Shown here piece by piece: positions 9,353 through 19,864 of a stretch of DNA of 48,364 nt. Each line of letters begins with the position of its first letter. Within the stretch, counting starts at the first letter, position 1. This DNA is from Legionella shakespearei DSM 23087 (GTDB lineage Bacteria; Pseudomonadota; Gammaproteobacteria; Legionellales; Legionellaceae): the NCBI RefSeq assembly GCF_000373765.1, contig NZ_KB892393.1, positions 185,983-234,346 on the forward strand, in the 5' to 3' direction. The notes under the pieces are model-generated. The model saw nothing but the letters and a program-made list of their open reading frames with translations, made no database searches and was not told the origin of the DNA. The position numbers were made by a program, and so were the translations under genes.

Positions 9353-10558
9353 CTATTGATAGACATATAGCGATCCCAATTGATATTTATGAAGAACATT
9401 TAAAAACGCATCTCTTTCTTGTGAAGACGGCTTTTGGACTGCCAAAATGTTGAGTAAAGACGTAACATCATCAGGATTAAGCGTTACAAAAATCGGTAAA
9501 CTATGAAGAGTATCAATGATTTCCTGATCGGCCAGAAGAGGACTGTTAGTACAAACGGTTTTATAGGATTCTTCGTTTAAACCATCACTCGCCTCCAAGT
9601 GCTCAAAAAGGTAATAAGCCCCTCTTCCCAATTCATTAATTTTATTAATATCCTCACTATTATTTGGATTAACCAGAAAATCTTTGCTCAGTAATATGAT
9701 ATTTTTAGCCAGGATATTTGCATTTTCCGGGTGTACAGCAACTGCCTTGAAGTAGCCTTCGCTGAGCATTTCCGCAGTACTGAGTTTAACAATGCCTTTG
9801 TAAACAGATTCAACATGCTCTGGGTGTTTCGTCAGGAGATCCAGAGCATCCGTTAAGAACGGTTTATTTAACAGTACATTATTTTGTAAAAGATAAGAAA
9901 GCATCAGCAGAACTGCTCCGATATTCTGAGGGGGAATCTGACTCAGTGATGTTTCCATAGTTTTAGTGTTATAGGTATATTGTTGTAAATCGACAAGTAG
10001 CTTTCCAATCTCTGTCGCATGTTCAGGAAACTTCAACATTAAAAGCAGAGAGTCTGTACTTATAGATCCATGTGATGTGATATAGCTATTGATAGCATAT
10101 TTTAATGGCTCAACAAACTGAGAAGCCGATGCGAGAAGATTCATATCAAGATCTCTGATATCTATATTCAACTCATGAAGAAATGTTAGCAAACTTTCAA
10201 AGGAGCCAGCATACGCCAGATTGTTGGAGACTATTTGATACAATTCCTCTGTCAAAGGAACATCAGAAATCATTAATGCCTTGTACAGATCAAGAATTCT
10301 GTTCACTGATTTGGGATTTGCTTCAATTAAAGCGATAAGAGCATCATCAGTTGTAAAAGGATAGTTTTTAGAATCTGATTCGCGATGTTTGCCTAGAAAT
10401 AGGAAAAAAGAGTTTAACTTCTTTTCCACTTTCGGATATTTTTTTATAAGTTTCTGAATTTTTTCAGGCACTGGAGATTTATCAGCAGATTCCTGGAGAT
10501 TTGACAGAATATTTTTTGTACTGGAACGGTTCTGTGCCATAAAAATCCCAGGCTGCAT
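9353..10558 (-). CDS. Alpha-helical repeat protein, paralog of the next gene; effector candidate
   Basis: A 401-aa protein I do not recognise. It has no signal peptide or membrane segment and reads as an array of amphipathic helices with a loosely repeated Leu-rich pattern (ALDLLTKHPEHVESVYKG, YFKAVAVHPENANIL). It aligns along most of its length with the 354-aa protein at 10668-11732; shared landmarks are VYKG..KL and GAY.F..HL.A. A few charged residues (SSQERD) lie near the C terminus. The start is uncertain: the first ATG has no good Shine-Dalgarno sequence, and the ATG at 10540, behind GGGA, is equally plausible. A Dot/Icm-type effector role is inference from composition and context. Confidence 0.6.
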   Translation of the reverse strand: MQPGIFMAQNRSSTKNILSNLQESADKSPVPEKIQKLIKKYPKVEKKLNSFFLFLGKHRESDSKNYPFTTDDALIALIEANPKSVNRILDLYKALMISDVPLTEELYQIVSNNLAYAGSFESLLTFLHELNIDIRDLDMNLLASASQFVEPLKYAINSYITSHGSISTDSLLLMLKFPEHATEIGKLLVDLQQYTYNTKTMETSLSQIPPQNIGAVLLMLSYLLQNNVLLNKPFLTDALDLLTKHPEHVESVYKGIVKLSTAEMLSEGYFKAVAVHPENANILAKNIILLSKDFLVNPNNSEDINKINELGRGAYYLFEHLEASDGLNEESYKTVCTNSPLLADQEIIDTLHSLPIFVTLNPDDVTSLLNILAVQKPSSQERDAFLNVLHKYQLGSLYVYQ

Positions 10559-10601
10559 TCATTACATGATATTATAGCATAGCGAATAAATTGAGTTATT
10601 T

Positions 10602-10665
10602 TAACGTGAGTTCGGGATAAGAAGCTTGATTTAAATATATAAAAAACTGTAGCCTATTTTAAATG
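10602..10665. repeat. Direct repeat G, left copy
   Basis: The string AGTTCGGGATAAGAAGCTTG followed by ATATATAAAAAACTGTAGCC lies just 3' of the 354-aa gene. Its first half recurs at 16622-16658, and a full but diverged copy is at 17029-17079, next to the kdsA stop. It therefore brackets the accessory genes between 10.6 and 17.1 kb. Confidence 0.7.
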
Positions 10666-10667
10666 AA

Positions 10668-11732
10668 TTAAGACAAACTGGGTAAACGAGGTTCATCCAG
10701 ATGATGCAGGCGAAGAATTTCAATAATTTTATCTGCTACAAATTCCTCATCTGTTCCCTGCTTAATAAAACCAATAATAGATTCCAATTCACCTGGAGTC
10801 GGCTGTTCCAGTAATGGAATAGCTCGGAAGGCTTCTACCAAATTATTATTCAGAAAAACAGACTGATGGCTACAAACCAGTTCCAAACAGGGTTCAGTGA
10901 GCATGTCCTGAGCTTTTAAATGACATAAAAAGAGGTAAGCACCTGTTTTTAAATGACAAATTTTCAATAAATGTTCTCTGTTTTGATAATCAAAGAATGC
11001 CGTGGTGCTCAACAGGCTAATCAGTTTGGAAAAAGCAACCGCATTCTCAGGCTCTTCTTCCAATACTTCAAAATAACTTTGAGGCAATCTGTTTTCTGAA
11101 ATTAATTTTTTTGCCCCTTTATAAACAGGTTCCAGGTAGTGCTTTTGTCTCAATAAAATATCCAGAGCGTCATAATAAAACAAATCGTTCTTCAGCAATA
11201 AATGACAAAGGCGTACCACCGTTTCAATATGCTGGGCATCAAATTGTTCCAGCACGAGACTAACACGTGCCAAAGAGAAAGCCCGAGCCTGCAGTTCAAT
11301 AATGAATTGCGGTAAAGAAACCAATTCTGGATGGATAAGCACTAAATCGAGAGCGTTTTGATTCAACATTCCACTGTCTTTCAGTGTAACAATTGCATTC
11401 TTAACAGATTCTAACGATTTTGAAAGTTCGACCAATCTGGAAAAGGGAAGGCCTGACTCTATATCCATTGAAGTAAAAAAGCGTAACATACTGGTTACTG
11501 AAGCGATCAAGCTCAGGTTTTCTGCAATAATCTGTGCTGTCTCAGCTGTAAGAACAATGTTTACTGTATTTAATTCTTTAAACAAAGCAAGCAATCGTTT
11601 ACTAAAACCTGGATGTTCCCTGAGTAATTTTTGTGCCTCGTCATCAGTACTAAGTCCTGATAAATCAACTTTATCCTTTTCTGTTAAAGCACTTATCATT
11701 TTTCCTGTAGTTTCTAGTCTCAATACCGACAT
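10668..11732 (-). CDS. Alpha-helical repeat protein, second paralog; effector candidate
   Basis: A 354-aa protein with no recognised family. Predicted all-helical, without signal peptide or membrane segment. It is a diverged paralog of the upstream-coordinate neighbour: PHYSICAL landmarks such as LEPVYKGAKKL and TGAYLFLCHLKAQD line up with LTKHPEHVESVYKG and the GAYYLFEHLEA block of the other copy. The C-terminal 40 residues are polar and contain TDEEF, which resembles the acidic E-block of some Legionella type IV effectors (inference). The start codon is an ATG with only a weak upstream AAGAA. The gene diverges from the helicase-like gene, so the two may share a regulatory region at 11733-11906. 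Confidence 0.6.
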   Translation of the reverse strand: MSVLRLETTGKMISALTEKDKVDLSGLSTDDEAQKLLREHPGFSKRLLALFKELNTVNIVLTAETAQIIAENLSLIASVTSMLRFFTSMDIESGLPFSRLVELSKSLESVKNAIVTLKDSGMLNQNALDLVLIHPELVSLPQFIIELQARAFSLARVSLVLEQFDAQHIETVVRLCHLLLKNDLFYYDALDILLRQKHYLEPVYKGAKKLISENRLPQSYFEVLEEEPENAVAFSKLISLLSTTAFFDYQNREHLLKICHLKTGAYLFLCHLKAQDMLTEPCLELVCSHQSVFLNNNLVEAFRAIPLLEQPTPGELESIIGFIKQGTDEEFVADKIIEILRLHHLDEPRLPSLS

Positions 11733-11906
11733 ATTGTATTCTTACAAACCATAAAGATAATAATATTAACACAACAAATCCGTTTACTCCATCTGTTTCT
11801 TCAATTTTATCAAACAATGCAACTGAAATATTTTGGGCTATATTATAAATATAATGCACATAAAGACCCAATATTATACTCAAGGTCTGATTTTTTGGAG
11901 AATGTT

Positions 11907-14816
11907 ATGACGGGGGCTAAAGCTGGAACAGTTAAAGCGCAAGCAGACGATCTTAAAAATTATGCTGACACTATTGCCGCAGTACATTTACTAAAAGAAG
12001 CCTTAAACAAAGGTGCAGTTGTCTCTATAGGTTCTGCCAATCAATTAATTAAAGAAGAGAATGATAAGGCAAAACCCGAACTGGGAAATATTGTAAAACA
12101 AATTCTGGCCAAAGCAGGCCGCCCTGGAGAAACACAAAGCCAATGGGTCAAGGGTAAAGACAACCGATGGCAACTAGAGGCAGCAATCACCATTGGTGGC
12201 GCAGTGTATACCGTAAAATTTGAACACACACCAGGTAATTTGGGTTCAAATCAATATTATGACGTACAGATTACCAGTAAATTAAATCAGCAACCCGGCA
12301 GAGGAAAATTGTTTTTTGACGAAAGTCACACAGCTCAAGTCAAATTAATGGTGGATAAGGAAGGAGACTACCATGCGGTGACCTCAAAAGGATTAACCAT
12401 TGGCGCAACCTCCTTTACCCCCTACCCCTACCAAAACGAAATACTGTCCAAATTTGGACGCAGTCTGGCAGATGATAAAGGCCAAAGGCTTGCAATAATG
12501 GGAACAGGTTCAGGTAAAAGCATTATAATGGCAGGAATTGCGCAAGCAGTGGGTCGTACTGTGATGATTGTTCCGGATGAAACATTAGTAGGGCAACAAA
12601 GCAGTGAGGTACGCTCCATGCTTGGGGCAGGAAAAGTGAATGGTAATACCAAAATTCCAACTGTATTTACTTTGAATAATCTTAAAGATCTCCAGGAGTT
12701 GGATATAGATTGGGAAGATCAAAGCTCCCTTGATAATTTATCTGAAGACGAAAAGGAACTGATCAGAAATTATTTTCGAAAAGTAATTAATGGCACTTCA
12801 ATACCTGCATTTGATCAGATAGTTCTGCAATCCGAACATCCTTTATTTAAGATAATTGCTCCGGAAATCAAAGACTCTATGGTCTTAATTGATGAGAGTC
12901 ATCGCCATACTTTCAGAAAGGAAGATGCAGTACTTCTTTCCCATATCAAAGAACATAATTCGGTTTTGGCTTTGACGGCAACACCTACTTCGGAATTGTA
13001 TGAGATATTTAAGGGTGAGCCTTTGGATGATTTGAGTCTTGGCGGTGCAATCCAGTTAGGTACCATCAGGCCAGTAAAACCCGAAGTAAGTTATGAAGAG
13101 GATAATAATCTCGTCACTCAGGCAGTAACTCATTACTTTAATGATTACTATCTTGCTGATGGAATGAATGGTTACACCGATCCTGTTGCATTAAAAGCAG
13201 AATTAATGAAACCGCCCTCTTCTTTACCTGATGCCACGGCTGAAACACAGGCAGTGGAAAAAGCCTTAGCGTTAAATCGTATCAGAGCACAGAGGAATAT
13301 GGGATTTTCTGACAGCCCGGAGATCCGCAGTCTATTGGCTCATACCTATCAGCAAATCGCTCAAAATGATGTCGCGACAATGAGTACGTATCAGTCCAGG
13401 GTTGCTGCTTTACGTCATAGCGCAGAGATTGACGCTCGATTGGCAATGAGTTTAAAACTGCATCCGACTAAAGACGAGGCTGAAATTGCCCACAGAAAAG
13501 AAGAAATAACAAAACAGACGCCTTTACCTGTTGTTGATTTGGCAAAAGACATTCAGACAGAACAGCAAAAAGACATTCAACGGACTATCAACAGCTATGC
13601 ACTGGCACTGATATTTGGAGAAAGGCCCGCCAAAATTGCTGAAAAGGATAGAACCCATAAGTTGGAAGAGCAATTAAAAGGTTATGATAAGGAAATTGCC
13701 AAATTTGATGGCAACGATGCTCATGGCACTAATAGTCAAATTCCGCCTCAATTATTAAGTAAATTTAAAGAATGTAAAGAAATGAGCAGAGAGGTTTTGG
13801 CAGAACGACTGAATAAAATGGGACCACCTATATCCAGGCTCCCGCAAAGCCAAAAGCAGGAAATAATAAAACGGATACTGGACAGGGCTGAAGGTATTGT
13901 GAGTCATATCAATGAATCAAAACCAATAACCGCTATGGTGTTGCAAGCAGAACCAATAAATATGGCGGCTTTAGGTGCAACAAAATCTTATGCAACGGTG
14001 ATTGATATGAACAGTGAACAACGTATTGTTGATGAACTACTGGCTCAGACCGAGGTAGGGCTTGCCCCTCATGTTATATCAGATCAGCGTATTGCTACTG
14101 GAGTGAGTATTAAAGATGTGCTGAATGTTCAGATCATTAATAATTATTCTCCGGTTGTTGAGTCTGATCCTAATGTAATTAATGGCACTTTGTCAGGCCC
14201 TCAGGCGGCAGGGCGCTGCGTGCGTAATGACGATGTTTCGGCGCGAGTACAACAATTTATTGATAAGCGTTATGAAAACAAAGGACTGATTTTAACTGTA
14301 GACGCTATTATTGATCCCGAGCAATCAGCGAAAAAAACCAAAGAAGTAATGACCCGCAGGGAACAACAGGCACAAAAAGAATATAATACTGCTCTACATG
14401 AACCAAGTCCTTATAGTAGTGCTTTGTTTGATGAACAACAGGATACCTTAAATAGTCTATCTCGCAATATTGGCAAAAAGGAAAAGAAATTAACGACACT
14501 AAAAGCATTACTTGAAGACTCGAAACTCTATTTAATAACAACCCAGGCGAAACTGCATCGGGTAGAAACTGCACTGGCATTTGTACCTGGAAATCCTGCA
14601 GATAGTATTCCTGTTCATTATCGTAACGATCATGAAAAAGTAGTGCTTTGGGCTGCACGAAAACTTTTACCGAAAGTGATAAAGGGTATAGAAGAGAAAA
14701 ATGCAGAGTTCGAAAAAGCGATAAAAAAAACCAGTGAGAAATTGCTTACACTGCAAGAAAGAAGAGATCAGTTGCAGGTTAATGAACAGGTATCAGGAGA
14801 ACTCAGGAAAGGTTAA
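11907..14816 (+). CDS. SF2 DEAD/DEAH-type helicase-like protein (stand-alone)
   Basis: A 969-aa protein with a complete superfamily 2 motor: Walker A GTGSGKS (199-205), motif II DESH (329-332), motif III TATPT (357-361) and motif VI QAAGRCVR (766-773). The distance between the two RecA-like halves is large (about 400 residues) and filled with charged helices; the C-terminal ~120 residues look coiled-coil. The ATG at 11907 is preferred over 11817 because GGAG sits 6 nt upstream. It resembles restriction-type ResIII helicases, but no nuclease motif is visible and no methyltransferase or specificity gene is nearby. It lies among effector-like genes, so an exported or defence role are both possible. 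Function is unknown. Confidence 0.75.
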   Translation: MTGAKAGTVKAQADDLKNYADTIAAVHLLKEALNKGAVVSIGSANQLIKEENDKAKPELGNIVKQILAKAGRPGETQSQWVKGKDNRWQLEAAITIGGAVYTVKFEHTPGNLGSNQYYDVQITSKLNQQPGRGKLFFDESHTAQVKLMVDKEGDYHAVTSKGLTIGATSFTPYPYQNEILSKFGRSLADDKGQRLAIMGTGSGKSIIMAGIAQAVGRTVMIVPDETLVGQQSSEVRSMLGAGKVNGNTKIPTVFTLNNLKDLQELDIDWEDQSSLDNLSEDEKELIRNYFRKVINGTSIPAFDQIVLQSEHPLFKIIAPEIKDSMVLIDESHRHTFRKEDAVLLSHIKEHNSVLALTATPTSELYEIFKGEPLDDLSLGGAIQLGTIRPVKPEVSYEEDNNLVTQAVTHYFNDYYLADGMNGYTDPVALKAELMKPPSSLPDATAETQAVEKALALNRIRAQRNMGFSDSPEIRSLLAHTYQQIAQNDVATMSTYQSRVAALRHSAEIDARLAMSLKLHPTKDEAEIAHRKEEITKQTPLPVVDLAKDIQTEQQKDIQRTINSYALALIFGERPAKIAEKDRTHKLEEQLKGYDKEIAKFDGNDAHGTNSQIPPQLLSKFKECKEMSREVLAERLNKMGPPISRLPQSQKQEIIKRILDRAEGIVSHINESKPITAMVLQAEPINMAALGATKSYATVIDMNSEQRIVDELLAQTEVGLAPHVISDQRIATGVSIKDVLNVQIINNYSPVVESDPNVINGTLSGPQAAGRCVRNDDVSARVQQFIDKRYENKGLILTVDAIIDPEQSAKKTKEVMTRREQQAQKEYNTALHEPSPYSSALFDEQQDTLNSLSRNIGKKEKKLTTLKALLEDSKLYLITTQAKLHRVETALAFVPGNPADSIPVHYRNDHEKVVLWAARKLLPKVIKGIEEKNAEFEKAIKKTSEKLLTLQERRDQLQVNEQVSGELRKG

Positions 14817-14870
14817 TACACTAAGGGAACACCATTGCCCGTTCGAGCAAGAGCCAAGTTCCCCCTCAAA

Positions 14871-14985
14871 GAAAACCGAGCCGCGACCGTGAGGGAGCGG
14901 AAATTTTGGTTGTACACCTAATGAGTAATCAACAATGGAGTACATCCAACTGTTCCGCTTCCTCACGGTCGCGGCTCGGTTTTCT
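14871..14985. repeat. Repeat family A, copy A2
   Basis: Palindrome with arms AACCGAGCCGCGACCGTGAG and its complement around a spacer containing TGTACACCTAATGAGTAATC. The spacer reads in the same direction as in A3 (16785-16899), although the flanking 90 bp are inverted between the two copies. Confidence 0.9.
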
Positions 14986-15070
14986 TGGCATGATGCTCTT
15001 TTGTACTCTTGATTAGCAAGTCACAATACAGGCTCAAGGGGAAATTTCGTGAGGATTCTTCAGTTCGAGA
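14982..15070. repeat. Inverted repeat, left arm, abutting the 485-aa gene
   Basis: About 89 bp, ending at the base before the stop codon of the 485-aa gene. It contains GCATGATGCTCTTTTGTACT and CAGGCTCAAGGGGAAATTTC. It is repeated in inverted orientation at 16699-16788 with only a handful of mismatches by eye. Confidence 0.85.
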
Positions 15071-16528
15071 TCACGGTACAGTAGCACTGGCTCCTTGCTC
15101 CTGATCCAGTTCAGGATCTTCATCAAGCATTTGACTGTATATTTCCTGCTCTTCTGCAGTTAAGTCGTCTTTAACCGCATCATAATCAGAAGTCACGATA
15201 CCCTCTTGCTCCAGCATATGTCTGTCCACTGGCGCATTATCCGATTCTTTAGCAATGCCAGAAAGAAGCTGAGGATTGTCCTGTTGCGAACAGTCTACCA
15301 TAACTTCATTGCCCTCCCGGGAATCAGTAAAGTCACTTCCCTTTTTCGCTTGATTTATCAGCCCTTGAACAGCAGCAATATCTTCGGGGTTAGTCTTTTG
15401 TAAGGTATCCTGATGCACAGCAAGTTCTCTGAGAAATTTACCAATTCCCTGACGTTGATCAGCCGATTCGCTAAAGATTTTCTTTTCCCAAGGTGGTATT
15501 GCAATTCGAATACACCATTTTGTTTTAAATTCCTGGAAAAGCCCCTCTTTCTTGCCGGCTTCTAATAAATTAATCAAATTTTTTGACTGGCCTTTTAATT
15601 CACTAAGGTGTTCTTTACGATGAATTTTATGCCCTTTTCCGTGCTCTTCTTCACATTGTTTAGCGAGCGATGATTTTTTATCTATGAGAGGGTTGTATCC
15701 AACTACTTTTTTTAGACCACCAACCGAATGTCGAATAGTATGAGATGCTTTATCTTTAAAACCATAATCCTCCCTTTTAAGAACCAGGTCAAAATCTCCT
15801 CCTGGCTGCAAGCCTTTATTATCTCCATTTTTCGAAGTAGCCAGCATCAGGGTATGCCCAGCGCCTCGTGGAGTAAATTGTCGATCGCTTTCATTAACAA
15901 CATCTTTTCCCAAACCATCTTCAAGTCGAGTCGCATGAGCATGCGTAGAACTTCTATGAGGTGCTCCAGCGGCTTGAAACGCCTGATATATTTTAGGGCC
16001 AACACCTTCAGGAAATCGCACGCGAGCGACACCAGAATCAAAAGTTTGTATACCGGTCAGAGCCTCAATACCCCATTGCATTGAGATATTGTCATTTTTG
16101 TCGGGATTTGGATTTGTTAAGTCCAAACTTAAAGGTTCATCAGGTTTAACAAAGAAAATTTGTTCGCCACGCTGAATATGTTTAGTAAATTGCTCATTAC
16201 TCATGTTTTCGTTATATCGGAGCTTAGTCAACCAGGCTGAAGCCAAATTGTCCTGACCAAATTTGCTACCCGCCAGCTCGGGACAGTGATTGTTAAACTG
16301 CTGAATAAATTTCTGTTTCGTAGCTTCATATTCCGGCTTCGTAAAAAAGTCTTGCGGACTTATCTGCCCAGCCATGACTTTGGCAAACGTGGGATCATTT
16401 TTGGCTAGCAGAGCGATAGGATCACTCTCTCTCCTCTTCATTTCAGCAAGTGCAGGCTCATGATTTAACTGGGCTAATTTTTTTAATACCTCAGTATCCA
16501 TCTTCCTAAGATCAACTGCTTCTTTCAT
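15071..16528 (-). CDS. Unrecognised effector-like protein inside an inverted-repeat-bounded segment
   Basis: A 485-aa soluble, hydrophilic protein with no signal peptide, membrane helix or family I recognise. The middle (about 190-265) is rich in His, Asp and Gly (STHAHATRLEDGLGKD; RGAGHTLMLATS), which could form a catalytic or binding site. The C terminus is strongly acidic (LTAEEQEIYSQMLDEDPEL), like the E-block secretion signals of Legionella Dot/Icm effectors. The ATG at 16528 is preferred over the GTG at 16543 because AAAGG lies about 7 nt upstream. The gene is enclosed by inverted repeats at 14982-15070 and 16699-16788. The effector role is inference. Confidence 0.6.
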   Translation of the reverse strand: MKEAVDLRKMDTEVLKKLAQLNHEPALAEMKRRESDPIALLAKNDPTFAKVMAGQISPQDFFTKPEYEATKQKFIQQFNNHCPELAGSKFGQDNLASAWLTKLRYNENMSNEQFTKHIQRGEQIFFVKPDEPLSLDLTNPNPDKNDNISMQWGIEALTGIQTFDSGVARVRFPEGVGPKIYQAFQAAGAPHRSSTHAHATRLEDGLGKDVVNESDRQFTPRGAGHTLMLATSKNGDNKGLQPGGDFDLVLKREDYGFKDKASHTIRHSVGGLKKVVGYNPLIDKKSSLAKQCEEEHGKGHKIHRKEHLSELKGQSKNLINLLEAGKKEGLFQEFKTKWCIRIAIPPWEKKIFSESADQRQGIGKFLRELAVHQDTLQKTNPEDIAAVQGLINQAKKGSDFTDSREGNEVMVDCSQQDNPQLLSGIAKESDNAPVDRHMLEQEGIVTSDYDAVKDDLTAEEQEIYSQMLDEDPELDQEQGASATVP

Positions 16529-16621
16529 AAATGAACCTTTCACAGTAATATCATCTATACCTAATAGTATAGTTTAACTTTGATGGCTCTGATGCAGAAA
16601 AAGGGATGAACCTGCAGCCCA

Positions 16622-16658
16622 CGTTAACTTAACGAGTTCGGGATAAGAAGCTTGATTT
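16622..16658. repeat. Direct repeat G, partial middle copy
   Basis: GAGTTCGGGATAAGAAGCTT matches the first half of the repeat at 10602-10665. It then switches into a sequence resembling the start of family E (CCGTTCGGGCTGAGGAG, about 16669), suggesting a recombination joint. Confidence 0.65.
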
Positions 16659-16698
16659 ACTTCGATGCCGTTCGGGCTGAGGAGAAGAGCTAGCCTCG

Positions 16699-16788
16699 TC
16701 TCGAACTGAGGAATCCCCACGAAATTTCCCCTTGAGCCTGTATTGTGACTCGCTAATCAAGAGTACAAAAGAGCATCATGCTAAGAAA
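16699..16788. repeat. Inverted repeat, right arm, upstream of the 485-aa gene
   Basis: Inverted partner of 14982-15070, starting TCTCGAACTGAGGAATCCCC. A third, shorter and diverged relative (CGTGGGGATACTTCAGGTCT) lies near 16954-16974. Confidence 0.85.
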
Positions 16789-16899
16789 ACCGAGCCGCGA
16801 CCGTAAGGGAGCGGAAATTTTGGATGTACACCTAATGAGTAATCAACAAGGGAGTGCATCGAACTGTTCCGCTCCCTTACGGTCGCGGCTCGGTTTTCT
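16785..16899. repeat. Repeat family A, copy A3
   Basis: Near-identical to A2, with CCGTAAGGGAGCGG arms. The arm change (GTAAGGG) is matched by CCCTTAC in the other arm, so the palindrome is maintained. The remainder of the 16529-17078 gap holds repeat G pieces, a family-E-like hairpin near 16971-17010 (TCTCGAAGC/GCTTCGAGA) and no visible gene. Confidence 0.9.
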
Positions 16900-17028
16900 T
16901 TAGGTAATGAGAGCATAAGCAAACAGAAGATCTAGTGCTGATAAATAAATCATTTTCGTGGGGATACTTCAGGTCTCGAAGCCTTAGTACAATGCCAAAG
17001 CTTCGAGACAGCGCTACCATTAACTTAA

Positions 17029-17079
17029 GGAATAAGTGATTGATTAAAATATATAAAAAACTGTAGCCTATTTTAAATT
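17029..17079. repeat. Direct repeat G, right copy next to kdsA
   Basis: Contains ATATATAAAAAACTGTAGCC and the same 3' end as the copy at 10602-10665, with a diverged 5' half. It ends at the kdsA stop codon. Read on the kdsA strand it gives a T-rich tract that might help termination. Confidence 0.7.
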
Positions 17080-17899
17080 TAAATCTCGCCTATTTGCTTG
17101 TACACAGCATCAATTGCTTTTAAGGATTCGAGTAATTGCCTCATTTTGGCAAGTGGCCAGCTGTTAGGGCCATCACTTAAGGCTTTGTCCGGATCAGGAT
17201 GAGTTTCCATAAACAATCCTGAAATTCCAGCAGCCACTGCGGCGCGTGCAAGCACGGGAATAAATTCCCTTTGGCCACCAGAAACACCATTATTGCCGCC
17301 AGGTAACTGAACCGAGTGAGTGGCATCATAAACTACAGGGCAACCTGTTTCACGCATGATCGCTAAAGATCTCATGTCTGAAACCAGATTATTGTAACCA
17401 AAGCTTACGCCGCGCTCACACGCCATAATCTGCTCATTGCCTTCTGCTTTGGCTTTAGTGATGACATGCTTCATTTCCCAGGGAGCCAGAAATTGTCCCT
17501 TTTTAATGTTCACTGGCTTATTCATAGCAGCAACTTTTTGGATAAAGTTAGTTTGTCTGCATAAAAAAGCCGGGGTTTGCAATACGTCAACAACGCTGGA
17601 TACTTCCAGTAAAGGAGTGTCTTCATGCACGTCAGTTAAAACAGGCACGCCTATCTGTGCCTTTACTTTTTCAAGAATCATTAAGCCCTTTTCAAAGCCT
17701 GGACCTCGGTAACTGGAAAGAGATGATCTGTTGGCTTTATCAAAAGATGATTTGTAAATAAAAGGAATCTGCAATTGCGCGCACATTTCTTTTAAATAGC
17801 CTGCGGTTTCCAACGCTAACTCTTCGCTTTCAATGACGCAAGGTCCTGCAATTAAGAATAAAGGTTTATCTATTCCTACTTCAAATCCACATAAATTCA

Positions 17900-17900
<1 letters not shown>
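17079..17900 (-). CDS. kdsA: 3-deoxy-D-manno-octulosonate 8-phosphate synthase
   Basis: A 273-aa enzyme that condenses phosphoenolpyruvate with arabinose 5-phosphate to Kdo-8-phosphate for lipid A/LPS core synthesis. Recognisable blocks are [13 protein letters not shown], the [12 protein letters not shown] substrate loop, VPVLTDVHE and the C-terminal SDGPNSWPL. The motif is GPC (Cys21), where E. coli KdsA has Asn, and His, Glu (METHPDPD) and Asp (SDGPN) ligands are all present. This is the pattern of the metal-dependent class described for Aquifex (class assignment is inference). The ATG overlaps the pyrG stop (TAATG), implying translational coupling. The usual downstream eno is absent; accessory DNA begins instead. 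Confidence 0.96.
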
Positions 17901-19582
<1,682 letters not shown>

Positions 19583-19725
19583 TTAAATTCGCATATAAAC
19601 GGGATTTAATTCTACCAAAATGAGAATATAAATGACAGAATTAATTTATCAATTTCGTACATTAAGTTAATGTAGTTGTAGCCCGTATTAGGCGTAGCCT
19701 AAATGTTAACCCTACCTCCGATCCA

Positions 19726-19826
19726 CGTCGTCCTGAGCGCGTCTTTTGGCGCGAAGGATCTCCTGAAAGTGGCATGGTGCCAATATTTGGAGATCCTTCG
19801 CGCCAAAAGACGCGCTCAGGACGACG
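19726..19826. repeat. Repeat family B, copy B3
   Basis: Same palindrome and spacer orientation as B1 and B2, placed between the pyrG promoter side and the 3' end of ribH. A family D fragment (GTAGCCCGTATTAGGCG, from 19677) precedes it. Nothing else is seen in the 327-bp gap 19538-19864. Confidence 0.9.
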
Positions 19827-19864
19827 TGAATCGGGGAAAGGAGCTGGATGCTCTGAAAATAATT

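Noticed and set aside
11907..14816. Restriction-modification system
   Set aside because: The helicase motifs resemble ResIII, but no methyltransferase, specificity or nuclease gene or motif is nearby.
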